Origin: Patiriisocius_A hiemis
GTDB lineage: Bacteria; Bacteroidota; Bacteroidia; Flavobacteriales; Flavobacteriaceae
Assembly (NCBI RefSeq): GCF_031846325.1
Contig: NZ_JAVRHZ010000001.1
Location: 434,001 to 498,000 of the forward strand
Direction: 5' to 3'
DNA: 64,000 nucleotides
The notes under the pieces are model-generated. The model was given only the letters and a program-made list of their open reading frames with translations, was not told where the DNA came from and did no database searches. The position numbers and the translations under genes are program-made. Positions within the stretch are counted from its first letter, which is position 1. Each line of letters opens with the position of its first letter. Shown here in pieces: positions 28,027 through 37,013 of this stretch.

Positions 28027-30738
28027 TTATAGTCTTTGATCTGGAAGCCTTCTTTTATCATATTTAATATCACTAAGTACAGAAGCTTTTATACCAATAA
28101 AAAAGTACCACGCAGTATTAATACTTCCTATAGGAGTCCAATTAAAACTCATTTGCCAACTCTCTAAATCTCTTTGAAAACGTAGCTGTGTTAATGTCAC
28201 TCCTTTGTTTTTAAAATCGTAACCAGAGGAGACGCCCACAGTCCATCGTGGAGCAAGTTCAAGGTTAGAACTAAACATTAACGATTGGGATGAAATTTCA
28301 TCTTGTCTTTGATTATTTGCGTATGTAATTGTATATGCTAGACGTAAATCCCATGGTATTTTAAAATTATACCAATCATAATCAGATTTACTTTCTTCCG
28401 CATCCTCTTCATTATCTTTATAGATGTTTCCACTATTTATATCGGTAGCATCACCAAAGAGGTCATCTTTTCTACCTCCATTTCTAAAGGTTTCTGTATC
28501 TGTAGATTCTTCTCTTTTAAAATCTTTACTTGAAAAAGAGTAGTTTAAACTCATATTGGCATTGGTAAGCCTAAAAAGACTACCTCCGTTATCAATATTA
28601 AATTTATCAATTCTTTGATTATTATTATCTAAGGCGTAAGGGTCTAAAGAACCATTAAAGTTTATGTCTAGTTTTTCTACAATGGGGATACTACCAGTAA
28701 ACCTAACAGGGCTCCATTGTAAGGAATCTCCAGCCAAATTATAGGCGCTAGAAAAATTTAAGTTATTAAGTAAAACAACCTTTTTAGGTTCGGTAGCTGT
28801 TGTGTCTTTATTTCTCACTTTAGCTTCAAAAGTATTACTTAATGACATCCCTATACTACTAGAGAAGGTTCTACCTGGTGCGCCAAACAAAGTGCTTTCA
28901 AAACGTGAATAAGAAACAGGGTCGCCAGGGATATTATTTGCAGCCTGTTCGGCAGTTTGCGGTCCTTCATATTCTTCATAAAACTGATCAAAAGCTGGGT
29001 TAATGTTGTAACTTATGGATGGACGTACTACATGCCTAATTTTCTGAATTTTACTATTCTCATTTCCTACATTAAATGTTCCGTATAATGTTGTTCCTAA
29101 ACTTGTAGAAAAATTATAAGTTCGATAACTATCAAAACCTCTAATTGTATCTTGTCTAACTGCACCAGCTCCATCATTTAGCGTTTCATCAAAACTTCTT
29201 CGTATTGTGTTACCTACCCATGTTTCTTGGTAAGTTGTACTTGCAGAAGCACTTAAATAATCTAATATTTTAAAATTCGTACTAATAGGAATAGTATGTC
29301 TGGCACCTAATTGTGCATTGTCAAACATTTCAGGTTTAAAAAAAAGCGAATCGGTTGTACGAATTCTGTTTTCTGCTGTTACATCATACTGTAGGTTAAT
29401 ATTTTGAATAATTCCTTTTTTACTCCCAGATTTTGGTGCAAAAGGGAAAATTCTTGAAACGGATCCATTAAAGTTAGGAAGCGACATGTTAATCTCCTGT
29501 GTATTTGTATTCTGGGAATGAGTAGCAGCTACTGTAATATTTACCTGTGGCTCTGTCTCAAAAGTCTTTGCATAGGACACCGAAGAGCTTAATGTGTTAA
29601 CAAGAGCACTTGCATTATTAGTTTGATTTATTGATTGCTGAAAATATCTACTACTTCCTAAGTTTACAGAAGCAGAAAAACGCGAGGAGGGATTTGCTTT
29701 TGCATCTTGTGTATGACTCCAACGTATATTATAAACAGATGATTGGCTAAAGTCTGGAAAACCACGTTCGCTATTAATTAGATTTTCATATCTGATACTT
29801 ACATTTCCTCTAAACTTGTAGCGTAATGCATAAGATGACTCTCCTCGTAACCCATAACTTCCGTTAGTGTAATAGTCTCCAAGTACGGTTAAGTCTAAGT
29901 AATCACTTATTGCGAAGTAATAACCTCCATTTTGGAAAAAGAACCCTCTGTTGTTATCACCAATTGTAGGTATAATAAATCCAGACTGTCTATCTTCGGT
30001 TAAAGGAAAATAAGCAAATGGTAAACCAACCGGTGTAGGTACATCTGCAATATACATGTTAGTTAGCCCAGTTACAATCTTCTTTTTAGGAACAAATTTG
30101 GCTTTACGCGTATAAAAGTAGTACTCAGGGTCTTCTATGTTTTTTGAAGTGGTAAACTTTACATTCTTTAAAAAATAGACTGAGTCATTTTCTCGCTTAG
30201 TTTGTTGAGCTATTACATTAAAACCATTTTGCTCGGTTCTAGTGTTATAAACAATTGCCTTTTTTGTATCTGTATTAAATCGAAGTGAATCTGGGCGTGC
30301 CTCATTGCTAGCCTGTACAAACACAGGTTTTTGGATATATATTCCTGCGCTATCTATACCCTTGGCAAACACTTCATTTTTATTGTAATCTAATACTATG
30401 AGACCAGCATCAATTCGCATGTCTTCATAAATAATAAAGGCTTTATTATACATATATATTTTGCCTTCATTTCTATCCATATAGACATAGTCTTCGCCAT
30501 AATATTCAACAACACCTGTTAAAAACTCTTTCTTAGGTTTAATGGTATCTGTCTTCGTAGTATCCTGAATAGTATTATTAGGTAATAGTCCAGACTGCTT
30601 AGTAATAGTGATAGTGTCGGTATCTTTTTCGGCAGGAATATTTACTTCATTCTTGGGTGGTATATCTTGCCCAACTGCCTGTGTTGCTATAAAGAACACA
30701 GTTAATAAAAAGATGACATATTGCTGAAGTCTTTGCAA
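28027..30738 (-). CDS. lptD: LptD-like LPS assembly outer-membrane protein
   Basis: A 903-residue outer-membrane protein with a signal peptide of about 24 residues (VIFLLTVFFIATQAVGQ). The N-terminal OstA/LptA-like domain (about 75-250: VEYYGEDYVYMDRNEGKIYMYNKAF) has jelly-roll strands carrying lipopolysaccharide. The rest is a large beta-barrel with alternating aromatic strands. It corresponds to the Bacteroidota LptD homologue that inserts LPS into the outer leaflet. The start is TTG (30738-30736), which gives the best signal peptide. It forms an operon with ridA and diverges from the amidase gene. Confidence 0.85.
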   Translation of the reverse strand: MQRLQQYVIFLLTVFFIATQAVGQDIPPKNEVNIPAEKDTDTITITKQSGLLPNNTIQDTTKTDTIKPKKEFLTGVVEYYGEDYVYMDRNEGKIYMYNKAFIIYEDMRIDAGLIVLDYNKNEVFAKGIDSAGIYIQKPVFVQASNEARPDSLRFNTDTKKAIVYNTRTEQNGFNVIAQQTKRENDSVYFLKNVKFTTSKNIEDPEYYFYTRKAKFVPKKKIVTGLTNMYIADVPTPVGLPFAYFPLTEDRQSGFIIPTIGDNNRGFFFQNGGYYFAISDYLDLTVLGDYYTNGSYGLRGESSYALRYKFRGNVSIRYENLINSERGFPDFSQSSVYNIRWSHTQDAKANPSSRFSASVNLGSSRYFQQSINQTNNASALVNTLSSSVSYAKTFETEPQVNITVAATHSQNTNTQEINMSLPNFNGSVSRIFPFAPKSGSKKGIIQNINLQYDVTAENRIRTTDSLFFKPEMFDNAQLGARHTIPISTNFKILDYLSASASTTYQETWVGNTIRRSFDETLNDGAGAVRQDTIRGFDSYRTYNFSTSLGTTLYGTFNVGNENSKIQKIRHVVRPSISYNINPAFDQFYEEYEGPQTAEQAANNIPGDPVSYSRFESTLFGAPGRTFSSSIGMSLSNTFEAKVRNKDTTATEPKKVVLLNNLNFSSAYNLAGDSLQWSPVRFTGSIPIVEKLDINFNGSLDPYALDNNNQRIDKFNIDNGGSLFRLTNANMSLNYSFSSKDFKREESTDTETFRNGGRKDDLFGDATDINSGNIYKDNEEDAEESKSDYDWYNFKIPWDLRLAYTITYANNQRQDEISSQSLMFSSNLELAPRWTVGVSSGYDFKNKGVTLTQLRFQRDLESWQMSFNWTPIGSINTAWYFFIGIKASVLSDIKYDKRRLPDQRL

Positions 30739-30826
30739 TGGTACGACCTATTATTTTGTAATTTTACAATTAAATTTCAAGAAACAAACAAAAGCAAGTA
30801 TTCTTTTGGCTTGATTTTTGAAAATT

Positions 30827-30834
30827 CAAAATTA
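30827..30834 (-). promoter_or_regulatory. Candidate -7 element of lptD
   Basis: The minus strand reads TAATTTTG, an exact TAnnTTTG match, 89 bases before the lptD start. No convincing TTG was found at -33. Confidence 0.3.
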
Positions 30835-30894
30835 AGCATATTTTTTGGGCTACCTTTTATAAAATAACCCAAATCTCAATACGTTATTAGCAAT

Positions 30895-32019
30895 ATGAAA
30901 ACGAAATTAACAACAATTTTCGTACTTGGTTTATTTACATTTCTATTGCCCACTCTTATGGGCAACAAAATGTATGCCCAAAAACAATTTGTAGTTGTAC
31001 TTGATGCAGGACATGGGGGTAAGGATTCTGGAAATACTGGTAATGGATATCTTGAGAAAGATATTGTATTGGATGTAACACTACAAATAGGAAAAATTCT
31101 AGAAGCAGAACCAGGGTTTAAAGTATTGTATACTAGAAAAAAAGATGTCTTTATAGAACTAGATGAGAGGGCTCCAGTTGCAAATAGGGCAGATGCAGAT
31201 ATTTTTGTTTCTATACATTGTGATGCATTCACAAAAGAATCTGCCTATGGTGCTGGTACATTTGTTATGGGATTAAATAAATCCAATCAAAATTTAAATA
31301 CAGCAAAAAAAGAGAATGAAGTTATTTTTCTAGAAGATAATTTTGAAGAAAGATATGCTGGGTTTAACCCAAATTCACCAGAGTCACTTATTGGGCTAAC
31401 ATTACTTCAAGAGGAGTACTTAGACCAGAGTATTATGCTAGCTGGATTAATCCAAAGCAATATGGTAAATAATTTAAAGCGAAAAGATAGAAGTGTCCGT
31501 CAAGATGTTTTTTGGGTATTGCATCATAGTTATATGCCAAGTGTTTTAGTTGAAATGGGCTTTCTTACCAATGACAAGGAAGGGCCATATATCAACTCTA
31601 AAAAAGGAAGAAAAGAAATGGCTAGAGAAATTGCAAAAGGGATTATTGAATACAGAAAAAACATTGCTTTAGCTACTAGTGACTTTCAAAACCCAATAAT
31701 TGAAGAAAAAGAAATAGAGGATGCTATTGACACAGTTGAAGAGAATATTTATGAAGAAATTACTTTTAAAGTGCAACTTGCTGCTGCTAAAAAGAAACTT
31801 GATACTGCGCCTTACAATTTTAAAGGCTTAAAAGAGATATCTAGAAATAGAGAAGGTAAGCTTTATAAATACTACTATGGGGAGACTTCAGATTATAATA
31901 AAATTCAATTAATGAAAACTTTTGCACAGGAAAAAGGGTACCCAGAGTGCTACATTGTTGCTTTTAAAAATGGTGAAAAACTAAAACTTTCACAAGTCTT
32001 AAAATCAAGTGACAAATAG
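30895..32019 (+). CDS. N-acetylmuramoyl-L-alanine amidase (Amidase_3) with SPOR-like tail
   Basis: A 374-residue secreted cell-wall hydrolase. The signal peptide ends near residue 27 (MGNKMYA). The zinc amidase domain has the metal motif LDAGHGGKDSG (residues 37-47), SIHCDAF, and the catalytic glutamate segment VLVEMGFLTN. It cuts the amide between MurNAc and the stem peptide during cell separation. The C-terminal 80 residues (FKVQLAAAKKKLDTAPYNF through GYPECYIVAF) resemble a SPOR peptidoglycan-binding domain. It is followed by the MCE gene after 53 bases, the usual flavobacterial arrangement. Confidence 0.92.
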   Translation: MKTKLTTIFVLGLFTFLLPTLMGNKMYAQKQFVVVLDAGHGGKDSGNTGNGYLEKDIVLDVTLQIGKILEAEPGFKVLYTRKKDVFIELDERAPVANRADADIFVSIHCDAFTKESAYGAGTFVMGLNKSNQNLNTAKKENEVIFLEDNFEERYAGFNPNSPESLIGLTLLQEEYLDQSIMLAGLIQSNMVNNLKRKDRSVRQDVFWVLHHSYMPSVLVEMGFLTNDKEGPYINSKKGRKEMAREIAKGIIEYRKNIALATSDFQNPIIEEKEIEDAIDTVEENIYEEITFKVQLAAAKKKLDTAPYNFKGLKEISRNREGKLYKYYYGETSDYNKIQLMKTFAQEKGYPECYIVAFKNGEKLKLSQVLKSSDK

Positions 32020-32041
32020 CCTATTTTTCTTTATTAATTGC

Positions 32042-32049
32042 TACATTTG
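32042..32049 (+). promoter_or_regulatory. Candidate -7 element of the MCE gene
   Basis: TACATTTG matches TAnnTTTG exactly, 23 bases before the TTG start of the MCE-domain gene. No clear TTG lies at -33. Confidence 0.35.
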
Positions 32050-32072
32050 TTTAAGAACAAAAAAGAACTTCA

Positions 32073-33023
32073 TTGAAACTTACCAGAGAAGTAAAAACAG
32101 GAATACTTGCCATAGGAATAATCTTTCTATTTATTTTTGGCTATAATTTCTTAAAAGGCACCAATATATTTAGTAGTAGCCGTACTTTCTATGCCAAATA
32201 CGACAATGTAGAAGGATTAGCAAAGTCTGCCCCTGTTACCATAAATGGACTTAAGGTTGGTAAAATTCAGAATATAAATTTTGCGAATAAAGACGGACTA
32301 CTAGTAGTTGAATTCACAGTAGAAAATGATTTTGAATTCTCTAAAAACAGTATGGTTCGTATATATAGCAGTAGTCTAATAGGAGGTAAGTCATTGTCTA
32401 TAATTCCAGAATATGATTCAAACAACTTAGCAGTTGACAGGGATACTCTTAAAGGAGATATTGAAAAGGGTATGCTTGATGCCGTTAGCGAAACCTTATT
32501 ACCGCTAGAAAGAAAATTAGAAGCCACTTTGGGAACTGTAGATACATTGCTTGTTGGGTTTACAGATATCATTGACGAGAAAACTAGGGACAATTTAAAA
32601 GTAACAATTGCAAATTTAAGTGCTACATCAAATGAGTTTAAAGGAATATCAAAAAGTGTAAATAGGTTGTTAGCAAACAATAATGAAAAATTAGATAGAA
32701 CCTTTACTAACCTTGATATCACTACAGAAAATTTCGCAAAATTATCAGATTCGCTTGCTAAAATTGAAACAGGCAAGATGGTTGCAGATATAGAGAATGT
32801 TACCAGCCAGCTTAATGATATTATAACGAGAATGAATAATGGCGATGGTAGTTTAGGAAAACTACTTAATGATGAGGCTATGTATAATAATCTTGAAGGC
32901 GCCTCAAAACAATTAGAACAATTACTCCAAGACATGAAACTGAACCCTAAAAGATACGTTCATTTTTCACTCTTCGGAAGAAAAAATAGAGAATACGACC
33001 CACCAGAAGATCCTAATAAATAA
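32073..33023 (+). CDS. MlaD/MCE family protein
   Basis: 316 residues. One N-terminal transmembrane anchor (ILAIGIIFLFIFGYNFL, about 11-27) precedes an MCE domain (YAKYDNVEGLAKSAPVTING, LKVGKIQNI), which forms hexameric rings that pass phospholipids between membranes. The second half is a long helical region, as in MlaD/PqiB/YebT relatives. The start is TTG 32073, giving the family-typical N-terminus KLTREVKTG. MlaE- and MlaF-type transporter genes are not in the window. The stop overlaps the next start by 1 base. Confidence 0.9.
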   Translation: MKLTREVKTGILAIGIIFLFIFGYNFLKGTNIFSSSRTFYAKYDNVEGLAKSAPVTINGLKVGKIQNINFANKDGLLVVEFTVENDFEFSKNSMVRIYSSSLIGGKSLSIIPEYDSNNLAVDRDTLKGDIEKGMLDAVSETLLPLERKLEATLGTVDTLLVGFTDIIDEKTRDNLKVTIANLSATSNEFKGISKSVNRLLANNNEKLDRTFTNLDITTENFAKLSDSLAKIETGKMVADIENVTSQLNDIITRMNNGDGSLGKLLNDEAMYNNLEGASKQLEQLLQDMKLNPKRYVHFSLFGRKNREYDPPEDPNK

Positions 33024-34345
33024 TGCAGTATATTCCTAATATTCTATTTCTTATAGCACTAGTAGCTGGAATTGGTTACTTCACAAAAAACATACGTTCA
33101 ATCATAAAAAACATAAAACTTGGAAAAGAAGTTAATGTTTCAGACCACAAAAAAGAACGATGGGGTAATGTATTGCGAATAGCATTAGGACAATCTAAAA
33201 TGGTTGTACGACCTATTGCAGGACTACTTCATATTGTGGTGTATGTTGGTTTTATCATTATTAATATTGAAGTTTTAGAAATTATTATAGATGGTCTTTT
33301 TGGGACACACCGTATTTTTTCTGGATTAGGAATTGTTTATGATATTTTAATTTTTTCTTTTGAAATACTTGCACTTCTTGTGCTTATTTCTGTAATAATT
33401 TTTTGGACACGAAGAAACATTCAAAAAATAAAGAGATTTTTAAATCCAGAAATGAAAGGCTGGCCAAAACAAGATGGTAATATCATCTTGTATTTTGAAG
33501 TAGTCTTAATGGTATTATTTCTTACCATGAATGCTGCAGATCATCAACTTCAAATTATTGGAGCACCTCATTATACCGAGGCAGGTATGTTTCCTGTTAG
33601 TTCTTTGCTGTTACCCTTGTTAGATGGACTATCACAAAGCACTTTAATTATTATAGAGCGTACCGCATGGTGGTTACATATATTAGGCATTTTAGCTTTC
33701 TTAAACTATTTATATTTCAGTAAACACCTTCATATTATTCTTGCATTCCCAAATGTTTATTTTGGGCGTGTAACTCCAAAAGGGAAGTTTGTAAATAATA
33801 AAGCTGTTACAAAAGAAGTTCAACTTATGATGGATCCTAATGCAGATCCATTTGCTGCACCACCAGAGGGAGCAGAAGCTCCTGCTAAGTTTGGAGCTAG
33901 TGACGTAATGGATTTATCACAAACGCAGTTATTAAACGCTTATACATGCACAGAATGTGGTCGTTGTACAAGTGAATGTCCTGCAAGCCAAACAGGTAAA
34001 AAATTATCACCTCGTAAAATTATGATGGACACACGGGATCGTGTACATGAAGTAGGACAAAATATTGCTAAAAATGGTGAGTTCAAGGACGACGGAAAAC
34101 AATTACTAGATAATTACATTACAAGAGAAGAGCTTTGGGCATGTACCACCTGTAACGCTTGTGTAGAAGCATGTCCAGTTAGTATAGACCCACTATCCAT
34201 TATTATGCAAATGAGAGAGTACCTTGTTATGGAACAGTCTGCAGCTCCGACAGAGTTAAATGTTGCAATGACAAATATTGAGAATAACGGTGCCCCATGG
34301 CCATATAATCAAATGGATAGATTAAACTGGAAAGACGAAGCGTAA
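33023..34345 (+). CDS. Membrane-bound dicluster (4Fe-4S) oxidoreductase subunit
   Basis: 440 residues. The N-terminal half has about six hydrophobic segments (for example IPNILFLIALVAGIGYF, IAGLLHIVVYVGFIIINI, ILIFSFEILALLVLISVII), like a haem b or quinone-interacting membrane domain. The C-terminal half carries two Cys-X2-Cys-X2-Cys-X3-Cys-Pro clusters, CTECGRCTSECP and CTTCNACVEACP, each for one 4Fe-4S centre. This layout is that of HdrC/GlpC-like electron carriers fused to a membrane anchor. It probably pairs with the CCG-domain protein at 35714 to pass electrons to quinone. The donor is unknown. The ATG overlaps the MCE stop by 1 base. Confidence 0.85.
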   Translation: MQYIPNILFLIALVAGIGYFTKNIRSIIKNIKLGKEVNVSDHKKERWGNVLRIALGQSKMVVRPIAGLLHIVVYVGFIIINIEVLEIIIDGLFGTHRIFSGLGIVYDILIFSFEILALLVLISVIIFWTRRNIQKIKRFLNPEMKGWPKQDGNIILYFEVVLMVLFLTMNAADHQLQIIGAPHYTEAGMFPVSSLLLPLLDGLSQSTLIIIERTAWWLHILGILAFLNYLYFSKHLHIILAFPNVYFGRVTPKGKFVNNKAVTKEVQLMMDPNADPFAAPPEGAEAPAKFGASDVMDLSQTQLLNAYTCTECGRCTSECPASQTGKKLSPRKIMMDTRDRVHEVGQNIAKNGEFKDDGKQLLDNYITREELWACTTCNACVEACPVSIDPLSIIMQMREYLVMEQSAAPTELNVAMTNIENNGAPWPYNQMDRLNWKDEA

Positions 34346-34392
34346 ACCTATTACAAATTAAAATTTATGTTTAGTTTCTCTAAACAATAGCT

Positions 34393-34827
34393 ATGAATAA
34401 AGAAGAAGTTGAAAAACTATTAAGTAAAAAAGTAGAACAAGGAGCACAGGTAAGCCCTGTATTACCTGAAAATGTTAAAAACTATTTGATAGATATAGAC
34501 GGTACCATTACTGAAGATGTGCCTAATGAAGAGCCAGAGCGTATGGCAACTTGTGAACCCTTTCCAGACGCACTAAAGACATTAAATAAATGGTATAATC
34601 AAGGGCATATAATTTGTTTTTTCACTTCTAGAACTGAAGACCATAGAGAAGTAACCGAAACTTGGTTGCAGAAACACGGCTTCATGTATCACTCATTATT
34701 AATGGGAAAACCTAGAGGAGGTAATTATCATTGGGTAGATAATCATTTAGTAAGAGCTACTCGCTATAAGGGTAAGTTTACAGACCTTGTAGAAAAAGAA
34801 GTTACAATCGAAGTTTTTGACGATTAA
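34393..34827 (+). CDS. HAD-like hydrolase family protein, 144 residues
   Basis: A small cytoplasmic protein with a HAD-type DXD motif, IDIDGTI (Asp34 and Asp36), then CFFTSRTEDHREVTETWL (motif II-like Ser/Thr and Arg) and a WVDNH segment near the C-terminus that could be motif IV. It is a minimal HAD without a cap. Similar flavobacterial proteins are often labelled phosphoheptose isomerase, a label the sequence does not support because it has no SIS domain. The substrate is unknown. It is the first of two genes that lie between the Fe-S protein genes at 33023 and 35714. Confidence 0.72.
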   Translation: MNKEEVEKLLSKKVEQGAQVSPVLPENVKNYLIDIDGTITEDVPNEEPERMATCEPFPDALKTLNKWYNQGHIICFFTSRTEDHREVTETWLQKHGFMYHSLLMGKPRGGNYHWVDNHLVRATRYKGKFTDLVEKEVTIEVFDD

Positions 34828-34839
34828 GTAGCTTTCTAT

Positions 34840-35697
34840 ATGAAAAAGAGTAAAGCACTTCGTGATTTATGGTATAAACTGCCAACAAACCAGCGTTATT
34901 TAATTAGAAGACTGTATTACTTACCAGTAGATACATTAGACTTAATTTCTGGAAAACGTCATAAGTATGTGCCACCTAGAGGATATATCTATACAGGTTC
35001 ACCAGCAAGTGCAGAAGATTATCTAAGACAAGGAAAACATCAAGTTAGTTTACTTAAGGATTATATAAATTTAAAGCCAACAGATGCTGTACTTGATATT
35101 GGCTCTGGAATTGGAAGAACTGCCATTGCTTTAACAGATTTTTTAAGTAAAGAAGGAAGTTATGAAGGCTTTGATGTTGTAGAACGAGGTGTAGAGTGGT
35201 GTACAAAGAAAATACATTCAGATTTCTCTAATTTTAATTTTACGTATGTTCCATTATTTAATGATTTATACAATAATGCTACACTAAAAGCCGAAGAGTT
35301 TACATTTCCTTATCCGGATAATAGTTTTGATAAAGTGTTTAGTTTTTCAGTTTTTACACATATGCAATTACAGGAGATTGCACATTACCTAAAAGAAATT
35401 GAACGTGTTTTGAAACCTGGTGGCAAGATGTTATCCACCTTTTTTCTGTATAATACTGAAAATGCTGAAAGGATTGCAAATAGAAAACCTTTTGGTTTTC
35501 CAGTAGCAAAAGCAGGGTATAAACTTATGGATGAGGATGTAACTGCTGGAAATATTGCATTACACAACGATACACTTAAAGAAATTTCGGAAGTAGCAAC
35601 CTTACCATTACAAAATATAATTGAAGGTTTCTGGAAAGATGACATAAGAGATAAAAGCAAGAAAGAATACCAAGATATTGCTATCTTTAAGAAATGA
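34840..35697 (+). CDS. SAM-dependent methyltransferase (methyltransferase type 11/25)
   Basis: A 285-residue class I methyltransferase. The SAM-binding loop is LDIGSGIGRTA (residues 85-95), followed by EGFDVVERG, a PYPDNSFDKVFSFSVFTHM segment (post-II/III) and an ERVLKPGGKML motif. There is no membrane segment. The substrate is unknown; small molecules or lipids are more likely than nucleic acid. It starts 12 bases after the HAD-like gene and shares its transcript. Both genes split an otherwise compact Fe-S set. Confidence 0.85.
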   Translation: MKKSKALRDLWYKLPTNQRYLIRRLYYLPVDTLDLISGKRHKYVPPRGYIYTGSPASAEDYLRQGKHQVSLLKDYINLKPTDAVLDIGSGIGRTAIALTDFLSKEGSYEGFDVVERGVEWCTKKIHSDFSNFNFTYVPLFNDLYNNATLKAEEFTFPYPDNSFDKVFSFSVFTHMQLQEIAHYLKEIERVLKPGGKMLSTFFLYNTENAERIANRKPFGFPVAKAGYKLMDEDVTAGNIALHNDTLKEISEVATLPLQNIIEGFWKDDIRDKSKKEYQDIAIFKK

Positions 35698-35713
35698 AAA
35701 GAAAAAGATAATT

Positions 35714-36505
35714 ATGAGCGAAACGATTAAAGTGCCTACCATGGCAGAATATATGGCAGCAGGGAAATCTCCAGAAGTTTTATTTTGGGTTGGCTGTGCT
35801 GGAAGTTTTGATGATAGAGCAAAAAAAATAACCAAAGCCTTTGTAAAATTATTGCACAATGCAAATGTTGATTTTGCAGTATTAGGTACCGAAGAGAGTT
35901 GCACGGGTGACCCTGCAAAGAGAGCAGGAAATGAGTTTTTATTCCAGATGCAAGCGATTCCAAATATTGAAGTACTTAATGGCTATGAAATTAAAAAAAT
36001 AGTTACGGCTTGTCCACATTGCTTTAACACAATAAAAAACGAATATCCAGGATTAGGTGGTACTTATGAAGTAATGCATCATACACAGTTTTTAAAAACC
36101 TTGCTTAATGAAGGTAGACTTAAAGTTGAAGGCGGGAAGTTTAAGGGTAAACGTATTACATTTCATGACCCTTGTTATTTGGGAAGAGCCAATGGAGAAT
36201 ACGAAGCACCACGCGAGTTATTACAAAAACTAGAAGTAGAACTTGTAGAAATGAAGCGTTGCAAAACTCGAGGACTCTGCTGTGGAGCAGGAGGAGCACA
36301 AATGTTTAAAGAACCTGAGCCAGGTAACAAAGACATAAACATCCAGCGAACTGAAGAAGCCTTAGAAACTAAGCCTGATGTTATTGCAGCAGGTTGCCCA
36401 TTTTGTAATACTATGATGAGTGATGGTGTAAAAGGAAAAGAAAAAGAAAATGAAATCGCTGTTTTGGATGTAGCAGAGATGATTGCAAATGCTTCAGATT
36501 TATAA
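35714..36505 (+). CDS. Cysteine-rich (CCG) domain Fe-S oxidoreductase
   Basis: 263 residues from ATG 35714 (MSETIKVPTMAEY). A TTG 36 bases upstream lies inside the preceding gene. Two CCG-type domains are seen: the first with WVGCAGSFDDRAK and CPHCFNTIKNEYP, the second with FHDPCYLGR, CCGAGGAQMF and GCPFCNTMMSDG, the signature of HdrB/GlpC/LutA-type subunits that bind a noncubane Fe-S cluster. With the membrane dicluster protein at 33023 it looks like a heterodisulfide-reductase-like electron module of unknown substrate. Three bases separate it from the next gene. Confidence 0.87.
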   Translation: MSETIKVPTMAEYMAAGKSPEVLFWVGCAGSFDDRAKKITKAFVKLLHNANVDFAVLGTEESCTGDPAKRAGNEFLFQMQAIPNIEVLNGYEIKKIVTACPHCFNTIKNEYPGLGGTYEVMHHTQFLKTLLNEGRLKVEGGKFKGKRITFHDPCYLGRANGEYEAPRELLQKLEVELVEMKRCKTRGLCCGAGGAQMFKEPEPGNKDINIQRTEEALETKPDVIAAGCPFCNTMMSDGVKGKEKENEIAVLDVAEMIANASDL

Positions 36506-36508
36506 TAT

Positions 36509-36994
36509 ATGTTAGTAGATTTTTCAAAATTACCAGATCATGCTCGTGTTTGGATTTATCAAGCCAATAGGAAACTATCAGATGATGAAGTAGCTTCTAT
36601 TAAAGACCAAACAGCTGCTTTTTTAACCCAATGGACAGCACATGGTGCTAACCTTGAGGCTGGTTTTGAGATTAAGTACAATAGGTTTATTATAATTGGG
36701 CTTAATCAGGATAATGCTTCAGCATCAGGTTGCAGTATTGACGCATCTGTTCACTTTATACAAGATTTAGAGAAACAATTCAATATTGATTTATTAGACA
36801 AAATGAACGTTACTTTTTATACAGGAGAGTTTATTGCCCATAAGCCATTATCAGATTTCAGAAAAATGGCAAAGGCTAAATCTGTTTCCCCTAAAACCGT
36901 GGTTTTTAACAATCTAGTAAACACAAAAATTGATTACTTAGAAAATTGGGAAGTTCCTGCAAAAGATAGTTGGCATAGTAGATTTTTAGCATAG
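36509..36994 (+). CDS. Conserved hypothetical protein (sometimes mislabelled ABC transporter ATPase)
   Basis: A 161-residue soluble protein. No P-loop (GXXXXGKS/T), signature motif or Walker B is present, so the ABC ATPase label that similar Bacteroidota proteins often carry is wrong for this sequence. It contains DHARVWIYQANRKLSDDEV, a GHP-like mid region (FEIKYNRFIIIGLN), one Ser/Cys-rich loop (SASGCSIDASVHF) and a conserved C-terminus ending WHSRFLA. The GCSIDASVHF loop, with Cys and Asp, looks like the most constrained part. It follows the CCG-domain gene by 3 bases and may belong to the same redox unit. Function unknown. Confidence 0.75.
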   Translation: MLVDFSKLPDHARVWIYQANRKLSDDEVASIKDQTAAFLTQWTAHGANLEAGFEIKYNRFIIIGLNQDNASASGCSIDASVHFIQDLEKQFNIDLLDKMNVTFYTGEFIAHKPLSDFRKMAKAKSVSPKTVVFNNLVNTKIDYLENWEVPAKDSWHSRFLA

Positions 36995-37013
36995 TTTTTG
37001 TAACTTCTTTTTT

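Noticed and set aside
32267..32935. A 222-codon minus-strand frame
   Set aside because: Fully antisense to the MCE-domain gene and without a recognisable family.
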